Shown: positions 1-9,099, counted from the stretch's first letter. The stretch: 64,000 nucleotides of DNA from Ancrocorticia sp052089425 (GCF_052089425.1 NZ_JBQCZW010000002.1:1-64000), one strand, 5' to 3'. Notes: a model not told the origin generated them from the sequence alone. A program made the numbers and translations.

Positions 1-222
1 GGAATCCACGTGCGACTGTTCGGAATAAGCCGCGGGTATAACCTGTTCAACAACTAGGCCGGTTTCCGCCAACGTGCTGAATCGTGAACAGGAAGGCGCG
101 TGCGAACTGGATCAGGAATCTGGATATGGACGTGATCAGGAACGTACATGTACCTCTGGACTGGAATGTCAACGCGGGCGTAAATCTGGCCTCAAACAGG
201 AACTCAATGTCAAGGAGTCTCA
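1..222. other. Left-edge non-coding leader with about 24-bp periodicity
   Basis: Frame 1 stays open from base 1 to a TAG at 55-57, so the first 57 bases could be the tail of a gene that starts outside the window; 18 codons are too few to judge. From about 89 onward CAGGAA or CTGGAA recurs at 89, 113, 137 and 161, a 24-bp step, and again at 197. The block ends in the ribosome binding site AAGGAG (212-217) of the next gene. Confidence 0.4.
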
Positions 223-912
223 ATGGTTTCGGATAATCGCGTAGTAATACTCGGCGGGCACGGCAAGGTTGCCCTGTTGGCCGCCCCTAAGCTTGCGGCG
301 GAGGGCTTCGCAGTCGATTCTGTGATTCGCAACCCGGAGCACAATGGCGATGTTCAGCAGGCGGGTGCGAATCCAGTTGTGCTCGATATGGAATCTGCAA
401 GCGTAGATGATTTCGTTGGTCTCTTCACTGGGGCGCAGGCGATTGTATTCTCGGCTGGCGCAGGCGGAGGAAATCCCGCACGGACGAATGCCGTGGATTA
501 CGAGGCGGCGACGCGAGCCATCGATGCCGCTGTTAAGGCCGGTGTACCGAAGTTTGTTATGGTCTCCTACGCAACGGTTGGACTGGATCTGGACCGGGTA
601 TCTCCGGACGATTCCTTTTATCCATACGTCAAGGCCAAGTACGATGCAGACGCCTATCTCAGGGAGAGCGGGCTCGACTACACAATTCTCGGTCCCGGTA
701 CATTGACGCTGGAACCCGCTACCGAGAAGGTTGCAGTTGCGGATTCGGATGGCAAGATCGACGGGGTCGAGCCGCGGCGAGGGGCGCGCAATGCGACCTC
801 GCGCGACAATGTTGCAGCAATGATCTCCTACGTTCTAGCCAATCGAGTGGCGAGCAGCCAAACGGTGAACTTCTACGATGGAGAAACTCCCATCGCGGAG
901 GCTGTCTCCTAG
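223..912 (+). CDS. NAD(P)H-binding atypical SDR oxidoreductase
   Basis: The product is a 229-residue Rossmann-fold protein of the atypical short-chain dehydrogenase group (NmrA/YhfK-like NAD(P)-binding proteins). Residues 8-15 carry the glycine-rich dinucleotide loop LGGHGKVA directly after the first strand. A YVKAK stretch near residue 138 fits the YxxxK catalytic motif, and a DYTILGPGTL segment typical of the family follows. The length is normal for the single-domain form. The start is set by AAGGAG five bases upstream. Members act on unknown small substrates or as redox sensors, so no substrate can be named. The gene stands alone, followed by a hairpin at 1121-1162. Confidence 0.8.
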   Translation: MVSDNRVVILGGHGKVALLAAPKLAAEGFAVDSVIRNPEHNGDVQQAGANPVVLDMESASVDDFVGLFTGAQAIVFSAGAGGGNPARTNAVDYEAATRAIDAAVKAGVPKFVMVSYATVGLDLDRVSPDDSFYPYVKAKYDADAYLRESGLDYTILGPGTLTLEPATEKVAVADSDGKIDGVEPRRGARNATSRDNVAAMISYVLANRVASSQTVNFYDGETPIAEAVS

Positions 913-1120
913 GTTTACGTGCCAGTAGGAACCGCCTACGCAATCGAGTCGGCCCAGCTGTCAACACTGTGACGGATGGCCACTCGCTCGGGTAAACGAG
1001 GTGGCCTGTGCATCTACTTCCCTAAACGCTGCGGCGGCGGGCAGTTGTTCACGCTCTCAACCCCTGTGGCAGGTTGCCGCGCGCGATGGTGGCTGGTGGG
1101 TGCCGTGATTCGGCGCTGCA

Positions 1121-1162
1121 TACCCCGGCTCGGAGCACTCACATGTGCTCTAGGCCGGGGTA
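1121..1162. terminator. Hairpin, possible terminator
   Basis: TACCCCGG (1121-1128) pairs with CCGGGGTA (1155-1162), and an inner AGCA/TGCT pair lies around the loop. No long T-run follows, so termination is inferred. It lies in the gap between 912 and 1417, which has no convincing gene; a second inverted repeat, TTCTGTC/GACAGAA, lies at 1201-1230. Confidence 0.4.
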
Positions 1163-1416
1163 CGTCATTTCTAGGGCTGCTCATCTTTTAGGGCTACTCG
1201 TTCTGTCGAAATCAGTGTGACAGGACAGAATGTGTCGGAGGCTGCATCTAGGGTTGTTGGTATCAGATAAGAGACGGATTGATTACTCAAGGACCCTGCT
1301 CATCGGCCCTACTGATCGATCTCGCTGATGGACCCTACTGACGGGCCCTGTTGACGGAAAGGAACGGTGTCTAGGAAATGATTGACGACAATGCTGTTCG
1401 AAAGGAGGTGGATGCT

Positions 1417-2640
1417 ATGAGGAAGGACGAGTTTGAGCGAATCGATACGTTGCTCAGCCAAATTGCTCACGAATGCGAGAATCTTGACGTGCATGCCGGC
1501 GACATAGGCGAGTCTGTCGCTTTGATCGCCAAGTTGAAGACGGTGGCGATATCAATGGATGGCTTGGCTGTTGCACTAGTGGGTAACGTTACTGACCTCC
1601 AAGAAGAGCAGTACGAGACGCTGTTACAAGAGGCCAAATCTGAGTATTTCAGACAGCGAGAGCGGGATGGAGGCGGGGGAGAATCGAACCGACAGACCGG
1701 TCCAGCAGATTCTGCCGATCGCCTGGAACCTGACATGCGAACAATCGTTGAGCGAGAGAATGCGCAGCGATACGCGAAACTCTCCGCAAAGCGGCCACGC
1801 CTTCCTGGTCCAGATAGCAGTTTGTCAGGGCTCGTAGAGCGGGCCGGAAGAAAGACAAGCCATGCTGCATACAAGGAGATTCAGTCCGCGCGTCTGGCCG
1901 CTGATGACTTTCCCGCGTTTGTACAGTACATGCGCGAGGGTAAAATCTCGATCGCATATGTGGACGTGCTGCGTTCTGTCCAACGCACGCCAGAGTTGCT
2001 CGCACTCGCCAAAGAGAACGAGCGACTACTCCTTGATTGGGCGGCAACGCAGAGCGTGAAGGAGTTTCGGCGGAGTCTACGCGGGTGGGAGCGCAAGAAC
2101 GGGGCTCGTGCGGCCCGTCGAGCGGAACCTCGCAGGCGGCGCGAAGGTTTGATGTTCTATCCCGAGGATGACGGGTACAAAGTATCTGGGTGGTTAAGTG
2201 GATACAGTGGTAGTGCTGTGATTCGGGCGCTGCACGACGCGGGCAAACTCATAGCATCCGCTCCCGATCAGCCGGGCTCTTTTGAAGAATGCAACGATGA
2301 TTCGGGAGCCTTGAGCACGGCCGATAGTGTGGATAACCCCAGTATGTGTGACTCCTCGGGTAGGCAGAAGGATTTGTGGGCCCGGAACGAACGCTACGCG
2401 CAGGCGCTGGTATTAGTTGTGCGGCAGAACGCGAAAATGAAGAAGCAGCTGAAGATGTGCTCTTGTAGCGCAAAAGCTTGGGGAACTTCTCGTGCTCAGA
2501 CTCTCGGTGCGCCGTTGCGTGTCCCGAGCAGCCGTTCTGCGGATCGGGGTTACGACTACCGAGAGGTGACGGACCCTTGGGAGGCGCCGAAACACCCAAC
2601 CGGTATTAAGGTCTCGAATTCGGTGATCCAGAGAGAGTGA
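1417..2640 (+). CDS. DUF222-domain protein lacking its HNH nuclease end (probably decayed)
   Basis: The first 300 or so residues look like the DUF222 domain common in actinobacterial multicopy HNH proteins: a helical start, a central SLSGLVERAGRKTSHAAY region and a basic stretch GWERKNGARAARRAE. The expected C-terminal HNH motif is absent. After about residue 325 the composition turns basic and Cys/Ser-rich, and around 2411-2470 an overlapping frame reads as a more plausible acidic helix (AERENEEAAEDVLL) before a stop. A frameshift near 2410 is therefore likely. I place the start at ATG 1417 because AAAGGAGGTG lies six bases before it; an ATG at 1378 has only a weak, crowded site. These families often vary by recombination between copies. 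The role is unknown. Confidence 0.6.
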   Translation: MRKDEFERIDTLLSQIAHECENLDVHAGDIGESVALIAKLKTVAISMDGLAVALVGNVTDLQEEQYETLLQEAKSEYFRQRERDGGGGESNRQTGPADSADRLEPDMRTIVERENAQRYAKLSAKRPRLPGPDSSLSGLVERAGRKTSHAAYKEIQSARLAADDFPAFVQYMREGKISIAYVDVLRSVQRTPELLALAKENERLLLDWAATQSVKEFRRSLRGWERKNGARAARRAEPRRRREGLMFYPEDDGYKVSGWLSGYSGSAVIRALHDAGKLIASAPDQPGSFEECNDDSGALSTADSVDNPSMCDSSGRQKDLWARNERYAQALVLVVRQNAKMKKQLKMCSCSAKAWGTSRAQTLGAPLRVPSSRSADRGYDYREVTDPWEAPKHPTGIKVSNSVIQRE

Positions 2641-3884
2641 TAGGGCTTGTATGAGGCCTAGTATTGCTTGTTATACCTTTAGTTGATGACGATGGGCGGT
2701 AGTGCGTTGGCTGCGAATGGTTCAGTTTGATTGCGTAAGTTAATGTTTAGCCTGATACGAGAGCATTGATATAGTTTGAGTGCTTCATATGCCTGTTGAG
2801 CACGTTTGAGCAGCGTTGATGGATAATGCTTAAGTTTGGTTCGTTATGGAAGCGATTGACGGTGCTTCATACGTATCGAACTGAAGTGGGTGTTTCGTTC
2901 CGATTTGGAGCATTTAGGGCAAGTAGATCTAAATACGGTTCGTTATGTGCCAAAGAATGCAGTTTAGTGCCCATAGGCATCTTTAGGCATCTTTAGGCAT
3001 CTTTAGGTATTTGAATGCCCATATTAGAGGCTGTGACGACATCGCAGTGCGTCGAGCTTCTATGGGTGTTGTATATTGCGTGTGCCTGCATATGGCTTCG
3101 CTTGGCTTCGTGTAGCTTCGTATTGCTGGACGTGGCTACGTACTACTTCATATAGTTTCGTATCAGTTGGTATTTGCTCGTATGATCACGTTTGCTATCC
3201 GACAGGTTCTTTAGAGTCGTTTATGTGAGCTCTAAGTTTGTAGTGCGTAGTTCGATCTGCTTGATATTTGGCGCATCGTGTAGCGAGATTAGGCGACATT
3301 TGAGTTTGTTTAAGTCTGTATAGGTCTGCTTGAACCTATGCCGTCTTGTTTGAGCATGTGCAGCCCTATTTGAATCTGTTTTGAGCTGTGTGACTCTGTT
3401 TGATCCTGTAGAAGCCTGTTTGATCCTGTAGAAGCCTGTTTGATCCTGTAGAAGCCTGTTTGAACCTGTAGAAGCCTGTTTGGACGGATGTGGTCCTGTG
3501 TGAACCAGTTTTGTGCAGTGAGTCCGGTGTTCCGTGTGTGTTGTGCTGAGTTGCCAGGAATCGCCGCAGTTCCCGCTAATAGCCGGTAGCCAGCAATTGG
3601 AGTGGTGCTGTGTGGGAGCTGGTGTGTGGGTGGTGCTGATGGACGCCCGCGGTGTGGTAGTGAGCCTTTTGTCGCGGACAAGGTTCCTGCAAGAATCGGC
3701 AAGCATGTAGGGTGTTCGCTGCCCGGGTGATGCGCCGTAAGCCGGTTTGGGTGAGCAAGTTTGGTTCAGCAAGTTTGGTCGAGTAAGTAGGGTTGAGCAG
3801 GTTGCTTGACCAGATCCGCTCGAGTCGGTTGGTGTGCCCCGCATTAATTGGCGTGACCTGCATTCATAGGAAGGAAGGGCTCGT
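2641..3884. repeat. 1.2 kb non-coding block of phased degenerate 10-bp repeats
   Basis: No convincing gene lies here. Much of 2761-3520 is built from 10-bp units that stay in phase. A GTTTGAG/GTTGAG ending recurs at 2771-2820. CTTTAGGCAT repeats at 2971-3010. A TATNGCTTCG consensus repeats at 3091-3190, and TGANCCTGTT at 3301-3500. Near-perfect doubled units sit at 3401-3480. A looser repeat of about 14 bp, AGCAAGTTTGGT-like, lies at 3750-3800. The minus-strand open frame 3221-3844 is a by-product of the repeats: its protein has a 10-residue period and no recognisable domain. Confidence 0.75.
3401..3480. repeat. Four tandem 20-bp units
   Basis: The unit TGATCCTGTAGAAGCCTGTT occurs four times back to back (3401, 3421, 3441, 3461). 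The last copy differs by one base (TGAACC). Each unit is two of the 10-bp motifs of the surrounding array, so this is the recently expanded core of that array. Confidence 0.95.
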
Positions 3885-4952
3885 ATGAGTCAGAACGTAA
3901 TGTTCTCCGGCGGAATCCCCGCTGATGGCCCCGAGGGAGTTTTTGAGCTCCTGTCCGAAACAATCGGAGATCGAGCGCTGTGCTGGCCCGATGGAGAGAC
4001 TTCTCCTGAACGCCGCGCGTGGATCGGTGCGATTAACAGCGAAATTCTCGCACAATCGCCCTGCTTTGAGCCGGTAGCGGCAACACTGAGCCTTCCTGAC
4101 GATCACCCCTACCACTCATTCAAGACTCTGAAGATACGTTCAGGCGTGGAGGTGAACCTTCGTGGACAGCTCCCGTATGCCAAGGACGCCATCGAATCCT
4201 ACGGCGTTTTCAAGCGGATGCAGGCCGAGGGAAAGATTCCTGACCGAACGCGGTTTCAGGTTGCCGTCCCTGGCGCGCACGACGTTATTTCCATTTCATT
4301 CCCTGACTCGTCCGAATGGCCGATCCTTTTCAAGGCATGGGAAGAAGCACTACAAGAGGAATACCGCAGGATTCTTGAGGTGATTCCGTCCGATGAGCTG
4401 TGCATCCAGATCGATTACTGCACGGAAATGATCCACATTGGTGGAACGTGGCAGCGCGATTTCGATTGGGTACCCGACGCGCCAGCAGAAGAGTTGTTCG
4501 CTTACTACACATCTGAAGACTACATTCAGGGACACATAGCTGGCCTGCCAGATGATGTGCGGCTCGGCATCCATGTGTGTTGCGGGACGTCGCCTAGCTT
4601 CCCTGTGCAGAGCTTGGATGATATCTCGCTTCCAGTGCGGCTCTCGAATGCTATTCAAATAGCTGCGTCCGGACGTATTGACTACTTCCACCTGCCTGCG
4701 TTGACAACGTCCGATGAAGCGTACTTTGCTCCTCTTGCTGATCTGGCGACCGGAGACGCAACGATTTACCTCGGCGTTGAATGCAACGACGGTATCGAAG
4801 CGATGGATCGCCGTATGAAGGCGGCCCGCACGTTCCTGCCAGAGTTTGGAGTTGCGCACTATTGTGGTTACGTGTGGAACAAGGCGATCATGAGTGACCT
4901 CATGCGTACTCTTGCTGCCGGTGCGGACCATCAGGCTGCTGCGGCCAAGTGA
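3885..4952 (+). CDS. MetE/UROD-like TIM-barrel protein of unknown function
   Basis: This 355-residue protein looks like a single TIM barrel related to the C-terminal half of cobalamin-independent methionine synthase and to uroporphyrinogen decarboxylase. Signs are the IQIDYCTEM strand near residue 180, GIHVCCG near 225 and VAHYCGY near 328. The His-x-Cys of GIHVCC, a Glu in GVECND and the late Cys are in the right order for the MetE zinc site. This suggests a thiol-activating methyltransferase or demethylase, but the folate-binding half of MetE is missing. The start has a good site (GGAAGGG, 8 bases). It is flanked by the repeat block and by convergent def, so there is no operon partner. Family placement is by motif only. 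Confidence 0.5.
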   Translation: MSQNVMFSGGIPADGPEGVFELLSETIGDRALCWPDGETSPERRAWIGAINSEILAQSPCFEPVAATLSLPDDHPYHSFKTLKIRSGVEVNLRGQLPYAKDAIESYGVFKRMQAEGKIPDRTRFQVAVPGAHDVISISFPDSSEWPILFKAWEEALQEEYRRILEVIPSDELCIQIDYCTEMIHIGGTWQRDFDWVPDAPAEELFAYYTSEDYIQGHIAGLPDDVRLGIHVCCGTSPSFPVQSLDDISLPVRLSNAIQIAASGRIDYFHLPALTTSDEAYFAPLADLATGDATIYLGVECNDGIEAMDRRMKAARTFLPEFGVAHYCGYVWNKAIMSDLMRTLAAGADHQAAAAK

Positions 4953-4976
4953 CAGATTGTAAGCTGCTAGATCGCT

Positions 4977-5030
4977 AGATTCGCAACTGGCCAGCGGATG
5001 CGCCCCTGCGCCTGCAGCAGTGCCGAATCT
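4977..5030. terminator. Possible bidirectional terminator between convergent genes
   Basis: AGATTCG (4977-4983) is the reverse complement of CGAATCT (5024-5030). A weaker GCGCCCCTGCGC stem lies inside. It sits between the stop of the MetE-like gene and the stop of def on the other strand. Confidence 0.35.
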
Positions 5031-5043
5031 GGGCGGTGGGGTA

Positions 5044-5595
5044 CTAGGCTTCTGGTGTCCAGCTTAGTTCTGGTACTCCCCACCCAGATTCTTCAATGAT
5101 TGAAAGAGTTTGCGCCGTATACGGTTCGATTAGCCTCTGGATATAGACAATGCCGTTCAGGTGGTCGAATTCGTGCTGCATGATTCGAGCACGCCAGCCT
5201 CGGACGTCAATCGAAACTTCTTGTCCATCAAGATTGGTCCCTGAGACCCTCACATGGTCTGCACGGCGCAGCGGGAACTTATGTTCCGGGAACGATAGGC
5301 ATCCCTCTGCCTCAGTCGCCGGATCTGGATCGCCGGGTGCTATCGGCTCCATCCAGAGTTCGGGGTTGAGGATGTGGCCGCGCCACGGTTCGTCGTCGTC
5401 GTCGAAATATGTGTATGTGTAAATCCGGAGCGGGACACCAACTTGGGGCGCAGCTAACCCAACTCCGGGTGCTGCGTCCATCGTCTCGAACATGTTGGCG
5501 ACGAGCGCGCGAATTTCCTCGGTAATTTCGGTGACAGGCTGGGCGAGGGACTGCAGGACCGGATCGCCCCATATGCGGATGGGAAGAATTGCCAT
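5044..5595 (-). CDS. def: Peptide deformylase
   Basis: Peptide deformylase removes the N-formyl group from nascent proteins in the cytoplasm and is normally essential. All three signature motifs are present and in order: GVGLAAPQVG (about residue 45), EGCLSFP (about 100) and QHEFDHLNG (about 140). The Cys and the two His bind the catalytic metal and the Glu is the base. The length of 183 residues is usual for actinobacteria. No ribosome binding site precedes the ATG, but a TATGCT -10 box lies six bases upstream, so the transcript is probably leaderless. The acidic stretch DDDDE is encoded by a CGTCGTCGTCG run at 5391-5404, the same word as the repeat element found elsewhere, though here it may be coincidence. 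Confidence 0.97.
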   Translation of the reverse strand: MAILPIRIWGDPVLQSLAQPVTEITEEIRALVANMFETMDAAPGVGLAAPQVGVPLRIYTYTYFDDDDEPWRGHILNPELWMEPIAPGDPDPATEAEGCLSFPEHKFPLRRADHVRVSGTNLDGQEVSIDVRGWRARIMQHEFDHLNGIVYIQRLIEPYTAQTLSIIEESGWGVPELSWTPEA

Positions 5596-5601
5596 GGTAC
5601 G

Positions 5602-5607
5602 AGCATA
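5602..5607 (-). promoter_or_regulatory. -10 box for leaderless def transcript
   Basis: On the minus strand TATGCT lies exactly six bases before the def ATG, with CTGAAA about 16 bases further upstream as a weak -35. This spacing puts the predicted transcript start at the A of the ATG. Confidence 0.45.
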
Positions 5608-5726
5608 ACCGGGCGATTCGAGATTTCAGTGCCAGTTTGCGGGAGTGTACTAGTTCGCAGGAGTGCAAGACGCCCGGAGTATCAGACCGTAGGCTTGGAG
5701 GCACGCGGGAAGGTTGGGGAGTAGAC

Positions 5727-6936
5727 GTGAGCTTTCGAGGAATACTGATCGAGCAAGAGGTGGTCAAGGGGAAGGTCCTGAATCACCGTGCAGAACTCCG
5801 GGACCTTCCAGAAAGCATTCTCGGGACGGAAGGTGCGAGATCCTCGAACGCGGTGGGCTCTCTGAGCTCCTCGGGTAATACGGGCGCCGCGTTCTCAGGC
5901 AGTACGGGCGCTGCCGAGAATCCCGGGATGGCTGGTAATGAGCGACCCGTGGACATTGATGTTCTGTACTCGGGAGTGAACTACAAGGACGGCCTCGCGG
6001 TTGGCGGGAAGCCTGGTGTAGCGAGAACCAGCCCTCTCATTCCCGGCATTGACCTTGTGGGGCGAGTAAGAAATACGGACAATGACCGCTTCGCATCGGG
6101 AGAGCTCGTGGTACTCACAGGTGGTGGTATCGGTGAGTCCTTCCATGGCGGTCTAGCGGAACGTGCACGGGTGCCTGCCGATTATCTGATGCCTGTCCCT
6201 GACGGTCTGAGTGCGAGCCAGGCCGCCGCGATCGGAACGGCCGGGTTTACAGCGATGCTTTCCGTGCTCACGTTGGAACGTGAGGGAGTGGCACCCGAGA
6301 CCGGACCTGTGATTGTCATGGGAGCGGCTGGGGGCGTGGGTTCCATCGCTGTAGCAGTTCTGGCACAGCTCGGATACGAAGTGACAGCGCTCAGTGGGCG
6401 AGTCGAGAGCCAGAGCGAGTACTTGCGGAGCCTCGGCGCTACGCACGTTATTGATCGCCAGCAAATGGCGGAACCCGGGCCTCCGCTNNNNNNNNNNNNN
6501 NNNNNNNNNNNNNNNNNNNNNNNNNNNNNNNNNNNNNNNNNNNNNNNNNNNNNNNNNNNNNNNNNNNNNNNNNNNNNNNNNNNNNNNTTGGGCCGGGGGC
6601 ATCGATACCGTGGGCTCTCAAATCCTCGTCAATGTGCTTGCTCAGACCTGCGACGGGGGAGCCGTGACAACATGTGGATTGACTGCCGGATCGGACCTAC
6701 CGGCAACGATGATGCCGTTTATCCTGCGTGGGGTCACGCTGGCCGGGATCAGCTCCGTCAATACGCCTCGTCCTACACGCGAGAGAGTGTGGCAACGCCT
6801 TGCCGCAGACCTAGACAAAAGCGTGCTGGATTCGATGACAACCGAAATTGGCTTACAAGATGTTTTCGCACGCGCGCAGGATATCCTGCAAGGACGCGTT
6901 AGGGGCCGCACTGTGGTGGCTGTACGAAGGGCATAG
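5727..6936 (+). CDS. AcuI/YhdH-type zinc-free alcohol dehydrogenase (acrylyl-CoA reductase-like), interrupted by an assembly gap
   Basis: This is a medium-chain dehydrogenase of the YhdH/AcuI quinone-oxidoreductase branch. Visible are the substrate-domain motif SGVNYKDGLAV, PGIDLVGRV, the nucleotide loop GAAGGVGSIA and the C-terminal WAGGIDTVGSQ and GLTAGSDLPATMMPFILRGV. AcuI members reduce acryloyl-CoA with NADPH. The GTG start at 5727 follows a GGGGAG site. Oddities: residues of about 35-70 are a Ser/Gly/Asn-rich insert with two 24-bp tandem units (5871-5918), which the family does not normally have. The run of 100 N at 6488-6587 splits the frame; by comparison with the family only a few codons should be missing, so the nominal gap length is not real. 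The frame after the gap is offset because of it. Confidence 0.85.
5871..5918 (+). repeat. Two 24-bp in-frame tandem units inside the AcuI-like gene
   Basis: Units 5871-5894 and 5895-5918 encode SGNTGAAF and SGSTGAAE. They lie in a low-complexity insert between the N-terminal strand region and the conserved NYKD motif. Confidence 0.85.
6488..6587. other. Assembly gap of 100 N
   Basis: Exactly 100 N, a scaffolding placeholder. It lies between LGATHVID..EPGPPL and WAGGIDTVG of the same protein, where family members have only a short loop. Confidence 0.98.
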
Positions 6937-7065
6937 TGCTCTGGTGGGCAGTGCTTTCGGGACCATGATTGCGACCGGTGCGTGGTTGGGGCTAGCCGGC
7001 GCTGCGATCATTCCTGCGTTGACCATCGGAAGATCTTTATAGCTGTGTCCTGAGGAACCTTTCCG

Positions 7066-8112
7066 GTGTACTGTCAAACCATGGTACGCATGGGAATTGT
7101 GGGCACGAACTACATCAGCGAGTGGTTCATTACGGCGGCCCTCAGAACTGACGGCAAAGTGGAGCCAGCCGCGATCTATTCGCGCACGCAAGAGCGCGCG
7201 GAGGAGTTCGCGAAAGAGCATGAGATCGAGCTTGCTTTTAGTGATTTTGACCAGATGGTGCAGGCAGTGGATGCCGTGTACATCGCGAGCCCTACGGGTA
7301 TGCATCATGCTCAGGCTCTTCGAGCCCTCGACCTTGGGCGTCACGTACTCGTAGAGAAGACAATGGGTGCCTCCCTCAGCCAAGAGGAAGGAATCTTTCG
7401 CGCAGCCAAGGAACGCGGGCTCGTCGCAATGGAAGCAATGCGGCATCTACACACGCCACATCAGCAGATCATTCGAGACGCGCTCGCGAGAATCGGCACT
7501 CTCAGGTACGTGGACGTCCAGATGTTTCAGTACTCGGGAAGATACGACAAGTTCCGCGAGGGCACCGTCCTGAACGCCTTCCGTCCTGAACTAGGCAATT
7601 CGGCCATTGCAGACATTGGCGTTTACTGTCTTGAGTTCGCGTTAGATCTGTTTGGTGAGCCGAATTCATACGATGGCAACAGCGTGTATCTCCCCAATGG
7701 GTTTGAAGGAGCCGGCAGCGTTCAGTTCGTCTACGATTCGATGCTCGCTAATGTTTCCTATTCGAAGATTGTCCAAGGTACCAACCCAACCGCCATCTAC
7801 GGTGAGGATGGCTCAATTACGGTCAATTACATTGGTGAACCGTCCCGAATCGAGCTGCACACGCGCAGGGGCACCGAGATTCTGCTTGACGTCCAACCGT
7901 CCGACGAAGCGAGCGGAATGAAAAGCGCCGGTATTTCGGGGCAGTATATCCAGCGGCCGTCCGCGCACCAATCTGATCAGATGCATCACGAGCTGATCAC
8001 TTTTGCCGCCGCGGTGGAGTCTGGCCGCATCGATCCTAGGTGGGAGCAGACCACGCTGGCGGCCCGCGAGATCATGGACCGCCAGCTTGCCCGCGCACCT
8101 CGTCGGGGTTGA
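7066..8112 (+). CDS. Gfo/Idh/MocA-family NAD(P)-dependent oxidoreductase
   Basis: The 348-residue protein has the standard two-domain build of the family. The N-terminal Rossmann fold has VRMGIVGTNYIS, and YIASPTGMHHAQALRALDLGRHVLVEKTMG follows, carrying the EKP-like motif as EKT. A C-terminal alpha/beta domain has ADIGVYCLEFALDLFG (the GG-DxGxH equivalent). Members oxidise or epimerise sugars, inositols or dihydrodiols; the substrate is not evident. The start is taken as GTG 7066 because GAGGAA lies nine bases upstream; an ATG at 7081 has no site. The gene is convergent with the aldo-keto reductase downstream. Confidence 0.85.
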   Translation: MYCQTMVRMGIVGTNYISEWFITAALRTDGKVEPAAIYSRTQERAEEFAKEHEIELAFSDFDQMVQAVDAVYIASPTGMHHAQALRALDLGRHVLVEKTMGASLSQEEGIFRAAKERGLVAMEAMRHLHTPHQQIIRDALARIGTLRYVDVQMFQYSGRYDKFREGTVLNAFRPELGNSAIADIGVYCLEFALDLFGEPNSYDGNSVYLPNGFEGAGSVQFVYDSMLANVSYSKIVQGTNPTAIYGEDGSITVNYIGEPSRIELHTRRGTEILLDVQPSDEASGMKSAGISGQYIQRPSAHQSDQMHHELITFAAAVESGRIDPRWEQTTLAAREIMDRQLARAPRRG

Positions 8113-8157
8113 AGTCGCGGCGATGGGGTTGAAGGCCCGAGGACCGGATGCCGCGAC

Positions 8158-9099
8158 CTACTTGATGAGACCGGACAGCTGGTCCAAGTCACCAATTTCT
8201 GCGCCGGAAAGTTCCACATCAATCGAGGCGATGAGCGGATCTACCTGCTCCGGAGTCCGTGCCGAGGCAATCGGTGCAACGATCGTGGGTTGTAGGCCCA
8301 ACCAATGGAGCGCCACTGATGCCGGCTGAACCCCATGAGCCTGTGCAATTTCGCGGAGGCGATCAACAACGGCGAAAGCCTCCGGGCTGGCATACCCACG
8401 GACGTTTCCTGCCCGCTCGCCTGCGATATCGGCGGCACTCTTGTACTTGCCGGTGAGTAGTCCGGCGGCTAGACCCCAGTAGGGTAGGACGCCCATGCCG
8501 AACTCCTGCACAGTGGAGCGTAGGTTCTCTTCGTAATCCTTGCGGTATACCAAGTTGTAGTGGGGCTGGTACGCGACAGGGCGTTCGACTCCCTGTTCAT
8601 CCGCAGCGTTGAACCATTCGCGGATCTTCGGTGCGGAGAAGTTGGACAAACCGACGTGGCGGATCTTGCCCTCCTGCTGGAGCTTGGCAAATGCGGTCAC
8701 CGATTCTGCGACCGGTACATCCGGATCTTCCTGATGTGCGTAATACAGATCGATGTGGTCCGTGTGGAGTCTCTTGAGGGAGGCGTCGGCTGCCTTGGCA
8801 ACGTTTTGGGCTGAAAGGCCGGGGAATTGTGGGTGCTGTGCAACCTTGGTGGCTAGCACGAGTTGATCGCGCTTACCGCTGGTGCTGAACCATTCTCCAA
8901 GAATTTCCTCAGAGTCGCCGCCGGAATTACCCGGAACCCACACCGAGTAGCTATCAGCGGTATCTACGAGATTGCCTCCCTGAGCGGTGAACTTGTCCAA
9001 AACGGCGAATGATGTCTCTTTATCAGATGTCCATCCGAAGGTGTTGCTGCCGAGGGCGAGTGGCGCTACGGTCAGGTCCGACGAGCCGATTGTTGGCAT
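8158..9099 (-). CDS. Aldo/keto reductase
   Basis: This 313-residue TIM-barrel reductase uses NADPH to reduce carbonyls. Family features in order are LGSNTFGWTSD at the start, LVDTADSYSVWVPGNSGGDSEEILGEW with the catalytic Asp and Tyr, LVLATKVAQH with the Lys, HIDLYYAHQEDP with the active-site His, and C-terminal SVALHWLGLQPTIVAPIASARTPEQV with the cofactor loop. The ATG at 9099 is chosen over an upstream in-frame Met because AAGGAGAATCACCA precedes it at good spacing. The substrate cannot be deduced. It is transcribed away from the FAH-family gene, sharing the 230-bp gap with two 26-bp repeats. Confidence 0.9.
   Translation of the reverse strand: MPTIGSSDLTVAPLALGSNTFGWTSDKETSFAVLDKFTAQGGNLVDTADSYSVWVPGNSGGDSEEILGEWFSTSGKRDQLVLATKVAQHPQFPGLSAQNVAKAADASLKRLHTDHIDLYYAHQEDPDVPVAESVTAFAKLQQEGKIRHVGLSNFSAPKIREWFNAADEQGVERPVAYQPHYNLVYRKDYEENLRSTVQEFGMGVLPYWGLAAGLLTGKYKSAADIAGERAGNVRGYASPEAFAVVDRLREIAQAHGVQPASVALHWLGLQPTIVAPIASARTPEQVDPLIASIDVELSGAEIGDLDQLSGLIK

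Noticed and set aside
976..1191. 71-codon open frame after the first gene
   Set aside because: Composition is not protein-like, there is no ribosome site, and a strong hairpin lies in its second half.
3221..3844. Minus-strand 207-codon open frame over the 10-bp repeats
   Set aside because: Its protein is only the translation of the repeat (10-residue period), with no domain, no good start signal, and other overlapping frames equally open.
5391..5404. CGTCGTCGTCG run in def as a repeat insertion
   Set aside because: It encodes an acidic turn that fits peptide deformylase, no extra loop is evident, and the flanks match the element poorly.
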